Assembly (NCBI RefSeq): GCF_001278845.1
Contig: NZ_CP012590.1
Location: 434,001-498,000, forward strand
Reading direction: 5' to 3'
Length of the DNA stretch: 64,000 nt
From: Actinomyces sp. oral taxon 414
GTDB lineage: Bacteria > Actinomycetota > Actinomycetes > Actinomycetales > Actinomycetaceae
The notes below the pieces were generated by a model that saw only the letters and a list, made by a program, of their open reading frames with translations, had not been told where the DNA came from and ran no database searches. How positions within the stretch are numbered: the first letter of the stretch is position 1; every line of letters starts with the position of its first letter. This document shows, in pieces, positions 42,409 through 51,387 of this stretch. The position numbers and the translations under genes were made by a program.

Positions 42409-44835
42409 ATGTTCGACGTCCTGGGATACACCGACTGCCGCGCCGACCAGTCTCTCAACGGCTCCACGGGATTCCAGTTCTGCGCCGCCTCGCCGGGAGC
42501 CGGCGACGCGGAGCAGAAGATCGTCCGCCCCCGGGTGCACCACTGGGCGCGCAATCTCACGCGGATCCCGCCCGAGCAGCACCCGGAGACCTTCCGCTGC
42601 TGGACGCAGGACGGGGCGCACATTATCCTCCGGGGCCGGTCGCTGACCCGCCGCACCGCCAGCGGCCGGGACGGCAACTCCTACAGTTTCGCGGCCCTAA
42701 CCAGGGACGAGTGGGACATTCTGCCCGCCCGCCCCGCGCAGCTGTGGAGCGTCCCCGACTGGCCCTCCTCCGAGGTCCAGGGGCGCCTCGCCCCCTGGCC
42801 CACGCCCCTGGCCCTGGATCCGGACTTCGAGCCCGAGGGGCTCCAGACGTGGGTGCGCGAGCAGCCCTGGGCCGTCGAACACCTGGCGCAACTGCTGACC
42901 ATGGTGGAGATGACCTCGGGTCCCGAGGCCCGCAAGCTTCTCATCGAGCACGAGGATCAGGGCGTCGTCGTACGGTGGATCTCGCTGGCGCAGCTGACCA
43001 TGTCCGATGCGGAGGCGATGAACAGCTCGGTGCACTCCTTCGCGGAGGAGCCCGAGTCCGCCCCAGCGACCTTCGTCGGCGCCCATCCGCTCTTCTCCGA
43101 CGGCGTTCGCCCCAATGCGGAGGGCTACCGGCTCTTCGACCCGCTCCACCAGCGCTGCACGCCCGTCGAACCCAGCGGCTCCGCCCGTCTCCACGTCCAG
43201 TGGTTCCTGACCATGGACGCCGACGAGGCCCTCGCCGCGATCTCCACGAGCCGCGCCTGGGCGCGGGTCCTGTCGTCCTTCGACTCCGACGGGGCCGCGC
43301 GAATAGCCGGCATGGTGCTCCTGGGGGTCGGAGAGCCGCGCCCTGGGGACGTGCCGGTCGCCGCCGAACTGCTGAGCGGACTGTGCCGCCAGGATCCCGA
43401 GTCGGTCCCCGAGTGGGGCGAGGAGCTCGTCGGTCTTCTCCAGGCGTGCTCACCGGCCTCGGCAGACGACGTCGGCGCGGTCGGGGAGATCATCTGGGAG
43501 CCGGCCCGGATCGGCGAGACGGGGCTGGCTCGCCGGCTGGCCTCGCTGTGCCTGAGCTGGGGCGGGCGCCGGCCCGACCTTCTGAAGGCCTGGCTCGCCC
43601 GGCGCGCCGTCGGGCGCCCGCCGTTGCACTGGGAGGAGGACGAGGAGGACCTTCTGCGCACAGCCGCGGACAGCGCCACCGCCCTGGCGGCGGCACTACC
43701 CGCGGATCTCCTGCCCGAACTGTGGACACTCCTGGGCGATCTCGGGCTCCTGGAGTGCCTGCCGGGCTCCCAGCGCTCCCGTCTCCTGGCCGAGGCCGCC
43801 CGCGGGTGCCTGTCATCGCCCACAGCCCTGGAGCGCCTCATCGACTCCGGGCGCGGCGAGGAAGTGGCCCGCCTGGTCGCCCGGGACCTGCCCGGGTACT
43901 GGGCCCGGAGCGGCGAGGGGATCGCCGCCCTGGCCCGGGGGGAGTGGGACGCCCTTCTGACCCGTCCCCAGGCGCTCGTGGGCGGGCCGGAACTGGACGC
44001 CTTCCGCTGGCTGCGCCAGGACCTGTCCCCCCTGCTGGAGAGGCCCGAGGCGCTGGAGAACCTGTGCACGCTGCTGCCGGCGAGCGCCTGGCCCCTGGCC
44101 GAGGCCGCCGCCAACGGGGACGAGACCCTCGTCGAGGTCTGGCTGCGCACCCACGATCGCCTGAACGACTCCCTGGAGGCGCGGCTGGCCGAACTCACCT
44201 CCGCCGAACAGCCGGCCCATGCCCGCATCCACTGGCTCATGCTGGCGGCCCGCACCCCCGCCGGCGGGCCCCGCCCTGTGAGCGGGGCCGCGCTGCGAGG
44301 GCACGTCGAGACCTTCGAACGGCTCCAGGACGCCCTGAGGCGCTGCCGGCCCTGGGAGCAGGAGGTCAACGCGGGTCTGCGCGCGCTGCACGAGGACAGG
44401 CGCGCCCGCCCCCTCCTCGTGGCCTACGCCGACACCCTGGCGCAGGCCGCCCTGTTCGCCGCCGACTACCGGGCCGCCGACGCCGTCGTGTCGGACCTGA
44501 CGGAGAGGGCTCAGCGCGCGGTCGCCCGCGAACTCGACCGCATTGTGCGGGAGGGGCTGGGCAAGACGGATGTTGCGGTCCTGGAATCCGCCGTGCACCT
44601 GGCCGGGGACGAGGACTCCCCGCTGGCCGTCGCCGCCGGGGACGCCGTGGCGGCGTTCTGGAGGGATGTGCGCATGCGCGGCGTCCGTCAGAAGCTGGAG
44701 AAGGAACTCGAGCGGCGCCGGCGCCTGGATCTGCTCGATCAGATCCAGGCGCTGGAGGGCCACTCGACGGCGGAGCGCCTGGGCAATTCGGTTCAGCGCG
44801 GGTTGCGGCGCTTGAGAAGACGGGGGAAGATCTAA
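42409..44835 (+). CDS. GTPase-associated protein 1 (GAP1)-like protein
   Basis: 808 residues. The N-terminus (FDVLGYTDCRADQSLNGSTG then FQFCAASPGAG) has the YT-D/S-C...G-FQF-x-A-x-SPG pattern of GAP1-N domains. Residues ~145-230 (AVEHLAQLLTMVEMTSGPEA and WISLAQLTMSDAEAMNSSVH) resemble the GAP1 middle domain. The C-terminal ~550 residues are all-helical, Leu/Ala/Arg-rich repeats. In predicted conflict systems such proteins pair with double-GTPases and are thought to regulate or be regulated by them. It is sandwiched between two GTPase genes, with a 1-bp gap before and a TAATG overlap after. The domain assignment is from memory of the family. Confidence 0.7.
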   Translation: MFDVLGYTDCRADQSLNGSTGFQFCAASPGAGDAEQKIVRPRVHHWARNLTRIPPEQHPETFRCWTQDGAHIILRGRSLTRRTASGRDGNSYSFAALTRDEWDILPARPAQLWSVPDWPSSEVQGRLAPWPTPLALDPDFEPEGLQTWVREQPWAVEHLAQLLTMVEMTSGPEARKLLIEHEDQGVVVRWISLAQLTMSDAEAMNSSVHSFAEEPESAPATFVGAHPLFSDGVRPNAEGYRLFDPLHQRCTPVEPSGSARLHVQWFLTMDADEALAAISTSRAWARVLSSFDSDGAARIAGMVLLGVGEPRPGDVPVAAELLSGLCRQDPESVPEWGEELVGLLQACSPASADDVGAVGEIIWEPARIGETGLARRLASLCLSWGGRRPDLLKAWLARRAVGRPPLHWEEDEEDLLRTAADSATALAAALPADLLPELWTLLGDLGLLECLPGSQRSRLLAEAARGCLSSPTALERLIDSGRGEEVARLVARDLPGYWARSGEGIAALARGEWDALLTRPQALVGGPELDAFRWLRQDLSPLLERPEALENLCTLLPASAWPLAEAAANGDETLVEVWLRTHDRLNDSLEARLAELTSAEQPAHARIHWLMLAARTPAGGPRPVSGAALRGHVETFERLQDALRRCRPWEQEVNAGLRALHEDRRARPLLVAYADTLAQAALFAADYRAADAVVSDLTERAQRAVARELDRIVREGLGKTDVAVLESAVHLAGDEDSPLAVAAGDAVAAFWRDVRMRGVRQKLEKELERRRRLDLLDQIQALEGHSTAERLGNSVQRGLRRLRRRGKI

Positions 44836-46535
44836 TGGAAGAATTCGTTGGCGCTCTGCTTTTTGGTGTGTTCGTCGTATGGCTCGCCGTCATGGCGGTG
44901 TGGGTCGCTCTCGCCCTCCTGGTGAGGATCGTCGCATGGGTGATCGTGTACTTCGCGGCGACGGCGGCCCTGGGACTGGTGGGCGGGCTCCTGCACGGCT
45001 TCACCATTCCCGTTCAGGCGCTGATGCAGGGGCGCGCTCAAGTGGCGACTCCGGCGCGCATGGCGGCGGGCGAGCTCATTAAGAACCCGCCACCCGGGGA
45101 GAACGCCGCCCACGGGTGGGACCGGGCCTGGCCCGTGTACGTGCCCTACCAGGCGGGCTTCGACCGGCAGGCGGTCAACGCCCTGACGAAGAAGCGCGTG
45201 CGCGCCGCCTGGGCCTTCTTCACGAGCAGGGGCCCCCAGAGCGGGCGGCCCGCCGCGGGCTGGAAGAAGACCCTGGGCCAGAAGATGCTCGACGTCCCGC
45301 ACTGGCTCGCCTGGTCGGTGGTGGCCCTGCCCCTGATTGGCTGCTTCATTGTCGGCACGGTGGCCTCGGTGCTGACCTGGCAGGTCATTATGTGGTTGGG
45401 GCAGTCCCTGGTGACGCTGGCCAGTGCGGCGGTGCAGGCGATCCTCCGCTGGTACGAGTCCTGGTCCCGTCGTCGGGCGCACCAGTCGATGCTGTGCAGT
45501 CACTGCCTGCGCTCCTCCTCCAGCCCGGCCTACCGGTGCTCCCGGTGCAGTGTGGTGCACTACGTGGTCCAGCCCGGGCCGCAGGGCCTGCTCCACCGGG
45601 TGTGCGAGTGCGGCGCCAAGCTGCCGAACACGGTGTCGGGGGCCTCCCGGAAGTTGAAGGTCGTGTGCCCCTACTGCGGCCAGGACATGGCCGACGGCGC
45701 GGGGATCCGCCACGTGGTCGTGCTCCCGGTCATTGGCGCCGTCGCCGCCGGCAAAACCCGTTTTCTGCGCATGTCGGTGGTCCAGGTCGGCGACGGCCTG
45801 ACGGGCCGCGGCTCCCTCATGGCGCTGAGCCCCGAGGCCAAGGCCTTCCTGAATGACTCGCGCGAGCTGGTGCGGGACGGGCGGCACACGGTCAAGACTC
45901 CTCACGTCATGCCCAGGGCGCTGCAGTACCAGGTGGTGGAGCGCGGCAGGGAGGAGATCGAGCTCAATATCATTGACGCCGCGGGGGAGTTCTTCGGGGA
46001 CTGGGAGACGTCCAACGAACTGCCCTTCCTGGAGGCGGCCCCCGCCTACGTCCTCCTCATCGACCCGCTGGGCCTGGCGGACGTGCACGCCGAGTTTGCC
46101 CAGACCCTCCCCGCCGATCGCAACGACATGGATATCGCTCCGCCGGATCAGATCAACGCCTACCACACGGTCATGGACCGGCTGCGCGCGCAGGGCGTGG
46201 ATCTGAGCAAGCGCGCGCTGCTGGTCGTAGTGTCCAAGGCGGATATCCTGCGCTCCCTGCCCTGCGGCCAGACCCTGCGCGGGTCCGCCTCTTCGGACGC
46301 GGTGCGGCAGTGGCTCGCGGGCAATGGCATGGACGCGGCCCTTCAGAGCTTCCGCATGGACTTCGGCACCGTGGAGTACTTCGCGTGCGACTCCATGCAT
46401 CACCTACCCCACGAGGATCCCGTGTCCCCGTGGCGAGTGGTCTCCCGCGTCGCCGCCCTCAATGACGCGGCGGCGATCCGAACCGAACCGACTGAACCGG
46501 CCGGGCGGCCCGCCCCCGCCGGCGCGACCGCCTGA
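44835..46535 (+). CDS. membrane-anchored zinc-ribbon GTPase
   Basis: 566 residues. Two hydrophobic zones lie at ~5-60 and ~157-205, with a basic loop between. Four Cys pairs follow (C221/C224, C235/C238, C257/C259, C278/C281). The GTPase domain has P-loop GAVAAGKT (301-308), DAAGEFF (381-387) and SKAD (467-470). It is a distant paralogue of the soluble GTPase two genes upstream, with TM anchor and zinc ribbons fused in front. The start overlaps the previous stop by 1 nt (TAATG). It probably places one of the two switches at the membrane; whether they heterodimerise is a guess. Confidence 0.8.
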   Translation: MEEFVGALLFGVFVVWLAVMAVWVALALLVRIVAWVIVYFAATAALGLVGGLLHGFTIPVQALMQGRAQVATPARMAAGELIKNPPPGENAAHGWDRAWPVYVPYQAGFDRQAVNALTKKRVRAAWAFFTSRGPQSGRPAAGWKKTLGQKMLDVPHWLAWSVVALPLIGCFIVGTVASVLTWQVIMWLGQSLVTLASAAVQAILRWYESWSRRRAHQSMLCSHCLRSSSSPAYRCSRCSVVHYVVQPGPQGLLHRVCECGAKLPNTVSGASRKLKVVCPYCGQDMADGAGIRHVVVLPVIGAVAAGKTRFLRMSVVQVGDGLTGRGSLMALSPEAKAFLNDSRELVRDGRHTVKTPHVMPRALQYQVVERGREEIELNIIDAAGEFFGDWETSNELPFLEAAPAYVLLIDPLGLADVHAEFAQTLPADRNDMDIAPPDQINAYHTVMDRLRAQGVDLSKRALLVVVSKADILRSLPCGQTLRGSASSDAVRQWLAGNGMDAALQSFRMDFGTVEYFACDSMHHLPHEDPVSPWRVVSRVAALNDAAAIRTEPTEPAGRPAPAGATA

Positions 46536-46551
46536 AAGGGGATAGATCGAG

Positions 46552-46755
46552 ATGGCCACCAGGATTCCGACGTCGTACAAGCAGTACCGGGCGCTGTGGA
46601 TCGTCATCCACGCGGCTCTGCTCGTCGTGCTCCTCCTCGCCACGGCCGACTGGTACGCCTTCGGAGGGGGGAACCGGCTGTTGGCCCAGTGGGCCGACCA
46701 GGTCATGATCGTGCAACACGATCTGGCCAACGCCATCCGCTTCCCCTGGGACTGA
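46552..46755 (+). CDS. single-TM microprotein
   Basis: 67 residues. Short basic N-terminus (MATRIPTSYKQYRALW), one TM helix (IVIHAALLVVLLLATADWYAF), then a short tail ending IRFPWD. AAAGGGG lies upstream. It is flanked by a 16-bp gap on one side and 2 bp on the other, so it is part of the same transcript. It may be a subunit of a membrane assembly with the anchored GTPase. No family is recognised. Confidence 0.6.
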   Translation: MATRIPTSYKQYRALWIVIHAALLVVLLLATADWYAFGGGNRLLAQWADQVMIVQHDLANAIRFPWD

Positions 46756-46757
46756 CC

Positions 46758-47654
46758 GTGACGAGGCCGAACAGAACACCGTGCCCGAAGTGCGGCGAGG
46801 GCGTTCTGCGGGGCGGATGGTGCTCCAAGTGCTCCTACCGCACGCAGGAGTCCCGACGGCGCGAGCAGAAGGCCCAGAGGCGCCGGCAGCAGGCGGCCGA
46901 CCCCGCCGGCGACCAGTCCCCGGATCCGCAGACCTGGACCCCCAGGGGCGGCGCGGACCACGAAGCGCCTCCGGTCCCGGTCCCGGTCCCCGACCCCCGC
47001 GCGGGCCGGGGCGGCCGGAGCGCGTCGCGGCGCACCGCAACGCCCCCGCCCCCGCCCCCGATCCCGATCCCGGTCTCCGGGGGCCGCGGAGCGGGACCGA
47101 ACCCGGAACCCCTCTCCGGCGGGCGCAGGCCCATGACGGGCGCGGTCGTCCTGGACGGCACCGTGGTCGATGTCGGCGACGTCATTAAGGAGACCGTCGA
47201 TCTGCACAGCTCCCAGGCGGCGGGCACCGCAATGCGCGGGTGCCTCCTGCTGCCGCTGCGGCTGTTCGGAGTCCTCGCCGGGTGCCTGTTCGCGCCTCTG
47301 CGCCTCCTGCTCATACCGAGTCTGTTCATGGGGCACTCCGGGCCCCAGCAGGAGAGACTGGTCGTCATTGAGCGCCGTCCTTTCGTCGTTCGGGACGCCT
47401 CGGGCGCCCATCACGACTGCTACATCCGCGGAGAGCTGCGCGGGGCCCCCGTGCGTCTGGGCGAGCAGGTGAGGGTCCAGGGGCGCATGGAGCGCGGCAC
47501 CGGCCTGCTGCGCGTGGCCCGCCTGACCAATACCACGACGGGGGCGACGTCCACCGGTCACATCGACGCCCGCGTCCGTCTTCAGCCGTATATCGTGCTG
47601 TTCGTCATTGTCTTCATGGTGTTCGTGTTCCTCACCCTGCGGAGGATGCTGTGA
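46758..47654 (+). CDS. zinc-ribbon protein with proline-rich linker and C-terminal TM segment
   Basis: 298 residues from a GTG. An N-terminal zinc ribbon (C9, C12, C22, C25) is followed by a basic stretch and a Pro-rich linker with repeats of VPVP and PPPPPPIPIP (~70-115). A hydrophobic segment at ~160-190 (LLPLRLFGVLAGCLFAPLRL) precedes a small β-rich domain (ERLVVIERRPFVV, GEQVRVQGRM) resembling an OB/NfeD-like fold. The last ~20 residues are a TM helix (YIVLFVIVFMVFVFLTL). The stop overlaps the start of the papain-fold gene (GTGA). The zinc ribbon echoes those on both GTPases, hinting at a shared docking mode. Confidence 0.6.
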   Translation: MTRPNRTPCPKCGEGVLRGGWCSKCSYRTQESRRREQKAQRRRQQAADPAGDQSPDPQTWTPRGGADHEAPPVPVPVPDPRAGRGGRSASRRTATPPPPPPIPIPVSGGRGAGPNPEPLSGGRRPMTGAVVLDGTVVDVGDVIKETVDLHSSQAAGTAMRGCLLLPLRLFGVLAGCLFAPLRLLLIPSLFMGHSGPQQERLVVIERRPFVVRDASGAHHDCYIRGELRGAPVRLGEQVRVQGRMERGTGLLRVARLTNTTTGATSTGHIDARVRLQPYIVLFVIVFMVFVFLTLRRML

Positions 47655-48364
47655 ACCGGGGATGGGAGGGCGCCTGGACGCAGTCCGATGAGTCCGGCGA
47701 GGAGGCGCCGCTCCGCCCGGAGGAGACGGGCGGCGCCTGGGAGGAGGATTGGGAGGGCTCCCGGGCCGCCGACGCCCGGGTCGAGGACAGCGACCTGTGG
47801 TCGGACGCCCGCACCCCCCGGCAGTGGCAGGCGCGCCCCGACGCCGAATTCCGGGCGGAGTTCGACGACTTCGTCGAACCGGACGAGACCGGCTTCCCCG
47901 TCACGGAGCGCTTCGAGGACCCCGGGCAGTGGATCGAGCGCATTAACCCGCGCTGGGAGGGGCCGGACGGCCCCTACGGGAGCAATTGCGCCGACTGCGC
48001 CCGGTGCGTGGAACGGACGTGGCGCGGGCACGGGGAGGTGGCGGCGGGCCAGCTCGAGGACGGTGAGCCGGTCGACCGCGTCGAGCAGTGGACGGGGCCT
48101 CTCGAGGACGTCGACGGCGAGGAGGCGATCGTGCGGCTGGAGCAGGGCGGTCCGGGGTCGAGCGCCTACGTCGCCAGCACGGGAGAGGGATGGGGTCACG
48201 CCTACAACCTCGTCAACCACGAGGGTGAGGTCCTGCTCGTCGACGGACAGGACCATCGGGTCGAGAGCGCCAGGGACCTGCTCGACGGACATGATGAATT
48301 CCACCTGCACCCGGAGGCCTGGCACCGGGCCACGTTCTGGGATCCTGAGGGGGAAGAGCTGTGA
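47651..48364 (+). CDS. papain-fold (Tox-PL-like) toxin or peptidase/deamidase
   Basis: 237 residues. The acidic N-terminal ~95 residues have no signal peptide. The C-terminal domain opens with ERINPRW, then GSNCADCARCVERTWRGHGE (the NC motif with candidate nucleophile Cys), GEGWGHAYNLVNHEGEVLLV (catalytic His in GHAYN) and VDGQDH (acidic/Gln element). This order, I-N-P ... N-C-x-x-C ... G-H-x-x-N-x-V-N ... D-G-Q, is that of the Tox-PL glutaminase/peptidase domain found at the tips of polymorphic toxins. Here it stands alone without secretion or RHS modules. It overlaps the gene before by 4 nt (GTGA) and the small gene after by 4 nt. Catalysis and target are inferred. Confidence 0.75.
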   Translation: MNRGWEGAWTQSDESGEEAPLRPEETGGAWEEDWEGSRAADARVEDSDLWSDARTPRQWQARPDAEFRAEFDDFVEPDETGFPVTERFEDPGQWIERINPRWEGPDGPYGSNCADCARCVERTWRGHGEVAAGQLEDGEPVDRVEQWTGPLEDVDGEEAIVRLEQGGPGSSAYVASTGEGWGHAYNLVNHEGEVLLVDGQDHRVESARDLLDGHDEFHLHPEAWHRATFWDPEGEEL

Positions 48365-48606
48365 GAGCGCACAAGATCGAGGAAGAGGCCTGGAGAGTCT
48401 TCGAGAGGGCCTCGGGACACGACCGCGAGAAGTTCCGCCTGGAACGGGTGGAGGGCGGCTGGGTGGTGCGGTGGGCGGACCGCGCCTCGACCCCCATGGG
48501 GATGGCGCCCTGGGTGATCGCCGACGACGGTGAGGCGATGCGCGTGGGCTACCCCCTCTCGCTCAAGACGGTTCTGGCCGAGATCGCCCGAAGAAGAACG
48601 CCGTGA
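48361..48606 (+). CDS. small acidic/basic protein, putative immunity partner of the papain-fold enzyme
   Basis: 81 residues. It has a helical N-terminus (MRAHKIEEEAWRVFERASG), a β-hairpin core (GGWVVRWADRASTPMGMAPW, VIADDGEAMRVGYP) and a final helix (LSLKTVLAEIARRR). The size, fold pattern and position directly behind a toxin-like gene, with 4-nt overlaps on both sides, are those of immunity proteins; Imm35-type partners of Tox-PL look similar in my memory. No sequence proof of inhibition exists. Confidence 0.6.
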   Translation: MRAHKIEEEAWRVFERASGHDREKFRLERVEGGWVVRWADRASTPMGMAPWVIADDGEAMRVGYPLSLKTVLAEIARRRTP

Positions 48607-51374
48607 CTTCCGCCATGGCGCCGGAGACGGTAATGGGGCTGCCGTCGACGATCACGAGCGCGCAGGCGGCGCTCGACTCGCTGCGCCACGGCCCCTTCGC
48701 CCGACGGCGCTGCGCTCAGCCGGCGGCCGCCCCGGGTATGACCTGGTTCTCCATTACGGCGGTGCCGACGGAGGAGGCCGGCGCCACGACCGTGCTCGAA
48801 CGCTTCCTCTGCGCCGCCTCCGGGGCGGGCGCCGTCGTCGTGCTGCGTCTCGGGCACACCGACACGGCCGGGATCAGGTGGAGCATCGGGACGCAGGACG
48901 AGGCCGCCGCGCGGCGCTGCCGCCTCATGCTCGCCCCCTTCTACGACTTGGAGGCTGAGACGGAGCCGGCGCTGACCAGTGGTATGGGCGTCGGGGTGGT
49001 CCACCGGATACGGCCGCTGCCGGGCGAGAATCCGGCCGATTCCTCCCCGGGGGTGCCCATCTTGGAGCTGCTGCCTGGAGTGAGCGGGCAGTGGTCCGTC
49101 CAGCTGCGCTGCTCGGCGCTGCGCCCCGGAGCACTGGAGCGGGCCGAGGACCTGCTGATGAATCTGGAGCAGCGGGCCGCCGAGCAGCTGACCCGGACCC
49201 AGCAGGTCACCACCACCGTCAGCAGTTCGACGACGTCGGCCGGGTGGAGCCTGGTCATTGACCACGTCGCCGCCCTGCGTCGTCTGATCTGCCTCATGGA
49301 GGCCCGCGGGGGCTGGGCGGTGGACATGTGGGTGACGGCCCGGACCGAGCCGGAGCTCGACGCCGCCCTGGCCTGCCTGCACGGGGTGATCGGGCAGGAG
49401 CAGGGCCTGCACGTCATGACCCGCGATCTGGAGATCTCCCGGACGGGTGCGGATCCGGACCCGACCAGTCTTCTCGACTCGCGCACTCTCGCCGGGATCC
49501 TGGCCAGTCCCGGCGCCTCGGTCCCCGGGCTCCTCGCCCGGCCCGCGCCCCCGGCCCACCGCCACGGGGTCAATATCGCCGGCCCCCTGGACATGGGCCG
49601 CGCCTGGGGCACGGACCAGCGGGTGCGCATTGGTCTGGGCGACCTGGAGGGGCACGGCTTTCTCACCGGGGCCACCGGCTCGGGCAAGTCGACCAGCCTG
49701 CTGCGCCTGCTGTCCCAGGCCTGGAACCGCCACCGCCTGCCCTTCCTGCTCATCGACCCCGTCAAGGACGAGTACGAGCACATGTCGGAGCGCTTCGAGG
49801 GCGGCCTGACCCTCGTGCGGGGCAGGGACATTCGACTCGACATTATGCGGGCCTGGCAGGGCGAGGACCCGGCCGACCACCTCGCCCAGGTGGCCCGGGC
49901 CTTCATCGGCTCATTCACCATGCCCTCGCCGGCGCCCTATGTGGTGACCAAGCTCTTCGATCAGGTCGTGGGGCAGCCCGGGGGGCCCTGCGGCGCCACG
50001 CTCCACGACGTGAGGGACATGCTCGATCCCATTGTCGCGTCCCTGGGCTACGCGGGCGAGCCGCAGGCCAATATCCGGGCCATTATCGCCACGCGCCTGG
50101 ACCTGCTCCTGTCGCCTCTGCGCGCCGCCCGCCTGTGCTGGCCGGACTCGACCATGATCTCCCGGCTCATGAGCGGACCCGCGGTCGTCACCTTGGCGGA
50201 TCTGGGCGACGACGAGGAGCGGTCCTTCCTCGTTCTGGTCCTCACCATGGCCGTGCGGGCCATGGCGCGCCTGCGCGGCGCCGTCGGGGGAGTGCGCCAT
50301 CTGCTGGTCCTGGAGGAGGCCCACCGGGTCATCCCCGATATCCCGCCGTCGGCGGACCCGGAGGCCACCAGCGCCGCCAAGGTCTCGGCCGATCTGCTCT
50401 CCGGCATGCTCGCCGAGGTGCGGGCCTACGGGGAGCAGGTGCTCGTGGTCGACCAGAGCCCCTCCCGGGTCAGTTCCGAGGTCCTGCGCAATACGAATCT
50501 CAAGATCGTCCATCGCGTGGTCCACCCCGACGATCAGGTCCAGGTGGCCGGGGCCATGAGCATGCTCGCGCAGGAGGGCCGGGGCCTGGGACTGCTGCGC
50601 GCCGGGCAGGCCGTGATCTCTTCGCGGGCGCGGCCCCAGCCGCAGACCGTCGCGATCGCCGTGGCCGAGCCCCTGTCGCGGGCGGGCGCTTCGCACCGGG
50701 TCGCCTCCTCCCCGGCCGACTGGCCCTGCTGCAACGGCGATGAGAACCGCCACTTCCGGGCCTGGAGTCAGGCGGGCGCCGCTGCGCCGCACCTGGCCCT
50801 GCTCCTCACCGGCGCGCGCGAGGGCGCGGGGGACGGTGCCGCGCTGCGCCGTTGCGTGCACACGGCGCTGGCCGCCCTGGCGCCCCCGCATCAGACGGCC
50901 GTGCCGTGCCTGGTGTGGGCGGGGCTGCGCCGCTTGCTGGTCCAGGAGCGCCTCGAGGGCCTCCTGCCCGACGCCGGAGCGGTGGACCGGGCGCTGTCCT
51001 GCGCCTTCGAACTGTGGGAGTCCGGTCGCGGCATCACCCGGGAGGCGGGACTCGACTTCTCGGTGCCGCTGGTCAACAACCGCCGGATCTGCCCCTGGTG
51101 CGGGGAGACCTGCGCCCTGGGGGTTCTTACGCGCACCCAGTACGAGGCCGGTCCGGGGCTGGGACTGCGCCTGCTGGAGACCAGTCGATGGCGCGACAGG
51201 GGCAAGGACGTCGAGAGGCACATCCGCAACGAGGCCTCGCGCCTGGAGCCGCTGCTGGGGGACGGCGCCGCGCACCATGTCATGCGCTGCCAGATCCGTC
51301 AGATCGCTGCCAGGAACAAGGTTCACGAGGCCTTCGCCGAAAGCCTCATCCGCATATGCGGTGTGGAGAATTGA
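48603..51374 (+). CDS. HerA/FtsK-type ATPase (DUF87-like)
   Basis: 923 residues from a GTG overlapping the previous stop (GTGA). The N-terminal ~330 residues are β/α-rich without TM. The motor has Walker A GATGSGKST (356-364), FLLIDPVKDEYEHM just after it, Walker B LLVLEEAH (567-574) and a downstream QSPSR arginine region. The C-terminal ~200 residues carry CPWCGETC, a likely zinc site. HerA-type ATPases pump DNA or proteins through hexameric rings. With no nuclease gene adjacent and no DNA-repair context, a role in moving or remodelling components of this system is as likely as DNA translocation. Confidence 0.82.
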   Translation: MTSAMAPETVMGLPSTITSAQAALDSLRHGPFARRRCAQPAAAPGMTWFSITAVPTEEAGATTVLERFLCAASGAGAVVVLRLGHTDTAGIRWSIGTQDEAAARRCRLMLAPFYDLEAETEPALTSGMGVGVVHRIRPLPGENPADSSPGVPILELLPGVSGQWSVQLRCSALRPGALERAEDLLMNLEQRAAEQLTRTQQVTTTVSSSTTSAGWSLVIDHVAALRRLICLMEARGGWAVDMWVTARTEPELDAALACLHGVIGQEQGLHVMTRDLEISRTGADPDPTSLLDSRTLAGILASPGASVPGLLARPAPPAHRHGVNIAGPLDMGRAWGTDQRVRIGLGDLEGHGFLTGATGSGKSTSLLRLLSQAWNRHRLPFLLIDPVKDEYEHMSERFEGGLTLVRGRDIRLDIMRAWQGEDPADHLAQVARAFIGSFTMPSPAPYVVTKLFDQVVGQPGGPCGATLHDVRDMLDPIVASLGYAGEPQANIRAIIATRLDLLLSPLRAARLCWPDSTMISRLMSGPAVVTLADLGDDEERSFLVLVLTMAVRAMARLRGAVGGVRHLLVLEEAHRVIPDIPPSADPEATSAAKVSADLLSGMLAEVRAYGEQVLVVDQSPSRVSSEVLRNTNLKIVHRVVHPDDQVQVAGAMSMLAQEGRGLGLLRAGQAVISSRARPQPQTVAIAVAEPLSRAGASHRVASSPADWPCCNGDENRHFRAWSQAGAAAPHLALLLTGAREGAGDGAALRRCVHTALAALAPPHQTAVPCLVWAGLRRLLVQERLEGLLPDAGAVDRALSCAFELWESGRGITREAGLDFSVPLVNNRRICPWCGETCALGVLTRTQYEAGPGLGLRLLETSRWRDRGKDVERHIRNEASRLEPLLGDGAAHHVMRCQIRQIAARNKVHEAFAESLIRICGVEN

Positions 51375-51387
51375 GGGGAATTCCGCT

